NCBI GenBank assembly: GCA_002315555.1
Contig: DCHF01000001.1
Span: forward strand, 84,336 to 148,335
Source of the DNA: Lachnospiraceae bacterium UBA1759
Lineage (GTDB): Bacteria > Bacillota > Clostridia > Lachnospirales > Lachnospiraceae
Length of the DNA stretch: 64,000 nucleotides
Direction of reading: 5' to 3'
The translations under genes were made by a program, and so were the position numbers. The notes under the pieces are model-generated. The model was not told the origin of the DNA and did not search any database. It was given only the letters and a program-made list of their open reading frames with translations. This document shows, in pieces, positions 60,845 through 64,000 of the stretch; positions within the stretch are counted from its first letter, which is position 1, and the number at the start of each line of letters is the position of its first letter.

Positions 60845-60960
60845 TCCGCTTTAACTTTAAACAAAATGTCCTGAGATAGTTGATATAGGTTTATATCTGC
60901 TGTACTAGGATGATTGGGACTTCGGGTCCTAATCCGCTGTAGATCAACAGGAGGTAAAAA
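60845..60960 (+). ncRNA. Structured intergenic segment rpsJ-rplC
   Basis: GTTGAT (60879-60884) and ATCAAC (60943-60948) close a domain that contains a perfect 9-bp hairpin GATTGGGAC/GTCCTAATC (60912-60934) with a TTCGG loop. The closing arm abuts the rplC ribosome site AGGAGG, so folding could gate translation. Confidence 0.5.
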
Positions 60961-61596
60961 ATGAAGAAAGCGATCTTAGCAACAAAAGTCGGAATGACTC
61001 AGATTTTCGACGAAGCCGGTATGCTGATCCCGGTTACGGTTCTTGCTGCAGGTCCCTGTGCAGTCATCCAGAAGAAGACTGTAGAGAACGACGGTTACGA
61101 GGCTGTAGTAGTCGGTTATGGCGACATCAGAGAGAAATTAGTAAACAAGGCACAGAAGACCGTGTTCAAGAACGCAGGTGTAGCTTGCAAGAGATTCATC
61201 CGCGAGTTCAAGCTTGAGAATGCCGCTGACTATGCTGTAGCAGATGAGATCAAGGCTGACGTTTTCGCAGCCGGCGACAAGATCGATGTTACCGCTATTT
61301 CAAAGGGTAAGGGCTTCCAGGGTGCGATCAAGAGATTTGGTCAGCACAGAGGTCCCATGGCTCACGGTTCCAAGTTCCATCGTCATCAGGGTTCCAACGG
61401 TTCCAGCGCTACTCCGAGCCATGTCCGTAAGGGCAAAGGCATGCCTGGCCATATGGGTGCCGTAAAGGTTACCATCCAGAATCTGGAAGTGGTCCGCGTA
61501 GATGCCGAGAACAATCTTCTTTTAGTCAAGGGCTCTGTCCCGGGCGCAAAGAAAGCATTGATCACTGTCCGTGAAGCAGTGAAGTCTGCAAACTAA
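60961..61596 (+). CDS. rplC: Ribosomal protein L3 (uL3)
   Basis: A 211-aa large-subunit assembly protein. Starts with [14 protein letters not shown] and contains [26 protein letters not shown]. It is one of the earliest proteins bound to 23S rRNA. It is in the S10 operon between rpsJ and rplD, with good ribosome site. Confidence 0.98.
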   Translation: MKKAILATKVGMTQIFDEAGMLIPVTVLAAGPCAVIQKKTVENDGYEAVVVGYGDIREKLVNKAQKTVFKNAGVACKRFIREFKLENAADYAVADEIKADVFAAGDKIDVTAISKGKGFQGAIKRFGQHRGPMAHGSKFHRHQGSNGSSATPSHVRKGKGMPGHMGAVKVTIQNLEVVRVDAENNLLLVKGSVPGAKKALITVREAVKSAN

Positions 61597-61626
61597 CAGT
61601 GAGGTCAATGAAAGGAGGAATGACAC

Positions 61627-62247
61627 ATGGCTAATGTATCTGTATATAACATGCAGGGCGCTCAGGCCGGCACCATCGAACTGAACGATGCAGTGTTTGG
61701 CGTTGAGGTCAATGAGCATCTGGTCAAGATGGCAGTTGTGAATCATCTCGCTGCTATGCGCCAGGGTACACAGAAGGCAAAGACACGTAATGAAGTTTCC
61801 GGTGGCGGTAAGAAGCCGTGGAGACAGAAGGGAACCGGTCATGCAAGACAGGGTTCCACGAGAGCTGCACAGTGGGTCGGCGGCGGAATGATCTTCGCTC
61901 CGGTTCCGAGAGACTATTCCTTTAAGTTAAACAAGAAGGAAAAGCAGCTTGCACTGAAGAGCGCTTTAACGTCCAGAGTTTTAGAAGACAAGATGATCGT
62001 TCTTGACGAACTGAAGCTGGATGAAGTAAAGACCAAGAAGTTCGTAGAAGTCCTGAACAACTTACATGTTGAGAAGGCTCTGGTAGTTCTGGACAGCGAG
62101 GACAAGAACGTTATCCTTTCCGCAAGAAATGTTGAGAACGTTAAGACCGTTTCCGCATCTACCGTTAATGTCTACGACATTCTGAAGTATGATGCTTTCG
62201 TTGCTACGAAGGCTGCAGTAAAGGCAATCGAGGAGGTATATGCATAA
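61627..62247 (+). CDS. rplD: Ribosomal protein L4 (uL4)
   Basis: A 206-aa protein lining the peptide exit tunnel. The tunnel loop [21 protein letters not shown] is intact. Its stop overlaps the rplW start by one base (TAATG), giving translational coupling. In some bacteria L4 represses this operon by binding the leader; whether it does here is unknown. Confidence 0.98.
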   Translation: MANVSVYNMQGAQAGTIELNDAVFGVEVNEHLVKMAVVNHLAAMRQGTQKAKTRNEVSGGGKKPWRQKGTGHARQGSTRAAQWVGGGMIFAPVPRDYSFKLNKKEKQLALKSALTSRVLEDKMIVLDELKLDEVKTKKFVEVLNNLHVEKALVVLDSEDKNVILSARNVENVKTVSASTVNVYDILKYDAFVATKAAVKAIEEVYA

Positions 62248-62546
62248 TGGCAAACGTACAGTATTATGACGTCATCCTGAAGCCGGTTGTTACTGAGAAG
62301 TCCATGGACGGTATGGCAGACAAGAAGTACACATTCCTGGTTCATACCGAAGCTAACAAGACCATGATCGCTGAGGCAGTCGAGAAGATGTTCCCGGGCA
62401 CCAAGGTTGCCAAGGTCAACACCATCAACATGGACGGCAAGACAAAGCGCCGCGGTCGTACCGAAGGTAAGACCAACAAGGTTAAGAAGGCAATCGTACA
62501 GCTGACTGCTGATTCCAAGGAAATTGAAATCTTCGCAGGCCTGTAA
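62247..62546 (+). CDS. rplW: Ribosomal protein L23 (uL23)
   Basis: A 99-aa exit-site protein that docks trigger factor and SRP. Typical [15 protein letters not shown] start, then [14 protein letters not shown] and [23 protein letters not shown] structured 123-base gap follows before rplB. Confidence 0.98.
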   Translation: MANVQYYDVILKPVVTEKSMDGMADKKYTFLVHTEANKTMIAEAVEKMFPGTKVAKVNTINMDGKTKRRGRTEGKTNKVKKAIVQLTADSKEIEIFAGL

Positions 62547-62669
62547 TTAACAGCCTTCCCTCCGGGATCCTTGAAGATCCGAAACGGAGGCAGAGCGGAA
62601 GATGAACCCACATGCTTCCGCACATAAACGCATACTAAGCGTGACAACAAATAGTAAAGGAGAAAAGTT
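62547..62669 (+). ncRNA. Structured intergenic segment rplW-rplB
   Basis: Three consecutive hairpins: CCTCCG/CGGAGG (62559-62590) with an inner GGATC/GATCC, GCGGAAG/CTTCCGC (62595-62621), and ACGC/GCGT (62628-62642). They end about 10 bases before the rplB ribosome site. No T run, so not a terminator. Confidence 0.5.
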
Positions 62670-63512
62670 ATGGGAATCAAAAAGTATAATCCCTATACTC
62701 CGTCCAGAAGACAGATGTCCGGCAGCGATTTCGCAGAAATCACCAAGGCTGCTCCGGAGAAGGCTTTAACCACTTCTTTAAAGAAGAATTCTGGACGTAA
62801 CAACCAGGGTAAGATCACCGTTCGTCATCAGGGCGGCGGTTCCAGAAGAAAATACAGAATCATCGACTTCAAGAGACAGAAGGACGATATCGCAGCAACT
62901 GTTCTTTCCATCGAATACGATCCGAACAGAACTGCTAACATCGCACTGATCTGCTACGCAGACGGTGAAAAGTCCTACATCCTGGCTCCGGAAGGCCTCA
63001 AGGTTGGTCAGACCGTTATGAACGGTGAGAACGCCGAAGCAAGAGTTGGTAACTGCTTACCGCTTGCTAACATTCCGGTAGGTTCTCAGATCCACAACAT
63101 TGAGCTTTATCCGGGTGCAGGCGCTCAGATGGTTCGTTCCGCTGGTGTCGCAGCTCAGTTAATGGCTAAGGAAGGCAAGTACGCAACCCTTCGTCTTCCG
63201 TCAGGTGAAATGAGACAGGTTCCGATCATGTGCCGCGCTACCATCGGTATCGTAGGTAATGGCGAACACAACCTGATCAACATCGGTAAAGCCGGACGTA
63301 AGCGTCATATGGGCATCCGTCCTACCGTTCGCGGTTCTGTTATGAACCCGAATGACCATCCGCACGGTGGTGGTGAAGGACGTGCACCGATCGGCCGTCC
63401 GGGTCCGAGCACTCCTTGGGGCAAGCCGGCTCTTGGCTTAAAGACCCGTAAGAAGAATAAGTCTTCTAACAAGCTCATCATCCGTCGTAAGAACGGTAGA
63501 GCTCTTAAGTAA
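62670..63512 (+). CDS. rplB: Ribosomal protein L2 (uL2)
   Basis: A 280-aa protein near the peptidyl transferase centre. Marked by [13 protein letters not shown] at the start, [15 protein letters not shown], and the conserved [24 protein letters not shown] segment with the catalytically important histidine. It has full length and a good AAAGGAG site. Confidence 0.98.
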   Translation: MGIKKYNPYTPSRRQMSGSDFAEITKAAPEKALTTSLKKNSGRNNQGKITVRHQGGGSRRKYRIIDFKRQKDDIAATVLSIEYDPNRTANIALICYADGEKSYILAPEGLKVGQTVMNGENAEARVGNCLPLANIPVGSQIHNIELYPGAGAQMVRSAGVAAQLMAKEGKYATLRLPSGEMRQVPIMCRATIGIVGNGEHNLINIGKAGRKRHMGIRPTVRGSVMNPNDHPHGGGEGRAPIGRPGPSTPWGKPALGLKTRKKNKSSNKLIIRRKNGRALK

Positions 63513-63531
63513 TTAAGGAGGAGGAATCAGT

Positions 63532-63804
63532 ATGGCTCGTTCATTAAAGAAAGGACCTTTCATCGATGCCAGCCTTAAGAAAAAGGTTGATGCGATGAAC
63601 GCTTCAGGACAGAAGTCCGTAATCAAAACCTGGTCTCGCCGTTCCACCATTTATCCGTCATTCGTTGGTCTGACTTTTGCAGTTCACGATGGCAGAAAGC
63701 ATATTCCGGTATATGTCACTGAAGACATGGTCGGACATAAGCTTGGTGAATTCGTTGCAACCCGTACCTACAGAGGTCACGGTAAGGACGATAAGCGGTC
63801 CTAA
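63532..63804 (+). CDS. rpsS: Ribosomal protein S19 (uS19)
   Basis: A 90-aa small-subunit head protein. Typical [12 protein letters not shown] start and [29 protein letters not shown]. It is followed by an unusually long (186-base) structured gap before the next gene. Confidence 0.98.
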   Translation: MARSLKKGPFIDASLKKKVDAMNASGQKSVIKTWSRRSTIYPSFVGLTFAVHDGRKHIPVYVTEDMVGHKLGEFVATRTYRGHGKDDKRS

Positions 63805-63990
63805 TCAATTCGTATAACACCTTGTCGAATTTAACTCCGGAACCTGCAAACAGCCCAATTGCAGAAGTTCCGGAGCGAAGGACAGGGCGCGTAGCTATGA
63901 CGAAACGTTGTAGCGCGACACACACGGTAGTGTTGGAAATGAAGACACACCGGGGTGTGAAATAATCATATTTCAAGGAGGCAAATAATC
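63805..63990 (+). ncRNA. Structured intergenic segment rpsS-rplV
   Basis: CTCCGGAAC (63835-63843) pairs with GTTCCGGAG (63867-63875), extended inward by CTGCAA/TTGCAG. CCTTGTC (63820-63826) and GACAGG (about 63881-63886) may close it. Further on lie a GCGC/CGCG helix, an ACAC/GTGT helix and CACAC/GTGTG (about 63941-63958). The segment ends at the AAGGAGG of the next gene. These two genes are usually nearly adjacent. Confidence 0.55.
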
Positions 63991-64000
63991 ATGGCAAAAG
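63991..64000 (+). CDS. rplV: Probable ribosomal protein L22 gene, first codons only
   Basis: ATG with an AAGGAGG site 12 bases before it, then GCAAAAG; the window ends after three codons (M-A-K). The assignment rests only on conserved S10 operon order (rpsS then rplV). Confidence 0.55.

Overview
The window looks like chromosomal DNA of a low-to-mid-GC Firmicute, most likely a gut or rumen Lachnospiraceae (class Clostridia). The signs are strong AGGAGG-type ribosome binding sites, two T-box leaders (leucine and threonine), a fused secDF next to tgt and yajC, the start of an S10 ribosomal protein operon, and many glycoside hydrolases and sugar ABC transporters. The family assignment is inferred from gene content; no 16S gene or other marker lies in the window.

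Layout. 1-12.4 kb: a carbohydrate locus with an Lpl-type sugar ABC transporter (two permeases and a lipoprotein), a PucR/CdaR-type regulator, a double-module esterase, a GH35 and a GH2 beta-galactosidase, and an AraC regulator. Hairpins separate the hydrolase genes. 12.6-16.2 kb: an AT-rich insert with an IS200-type element (TnpA plus a highly structured non-coding 3' part), a translationally coupled secreted trypsin-like protease and Ig-like lipoprotein, and a divergent LysR regulator. 16.3-26.5 kb: carB on the minus strand, then a leucine T-box operon, leuD-leuC-leuD-leuC-leuA-leuB, with two isopropylmalate dehydratase-type pairs. 26.5-35 kb: a GH4 glycosidase with an AgaI-like deaminase, a GNAT protein, a TetR regulator divergent from a propeller-like protein and a TIM-barrel isomerase, a ROK kinase and a diguanylate cyclase. 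35-41.3 kb: thrS (T-box controlled, no full TGS domain) with a VOC protein, a phosphoribosyltransferase-like gene with an NCS1 nucleobase permease, and a GH43 enzyme. 41.3-50.2 kb: a small membrane protein and a complete oligopeptide-type ABC transporter (oppABCDF-like) whose OppC carries a very large extracytoplasmic insertion. 50.3-56.1 kb: small zinc-ribbon proteins, a YdcF-like protein, an MFS transporter, RidA, a ferredoxin-type aldo/keto reductase and a MATE pump. 56.2-64 kb: secDF, tgt, yajC and rpsJ-rplC-rplD-rplW-rplB-rpsS-(rplV).

How it fits together. The first 12 kb plausibly captures and trims galactose-containing, ester-decorated oligosaccharides. The GH4/AgaI pair and the ROK kinase suggest amino-sugar or galactoside use. 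The AraC, PucR and TetR regulators sit next to the loci they probably control. Leucine synthesis and threonyl-tRNA synthetase are under tRNA-sensing leaders. Three convergent gene junctions share a terminator with the same stem.

The most interesting unexplained signals are the structured RNA-like 3' part of the IS200 element, which has no tnpB or iscB partner, and four structured non-coding segments within or just upstream of the S10 operon. Next come the enlarged OppC, the double leuDC set, a perfect hairpin at the predicted 5' end of the secDF transcript, and folded leaders on the phosphoribosyltransferase/permease pair. All RNA foldings were found by eye and not computed.
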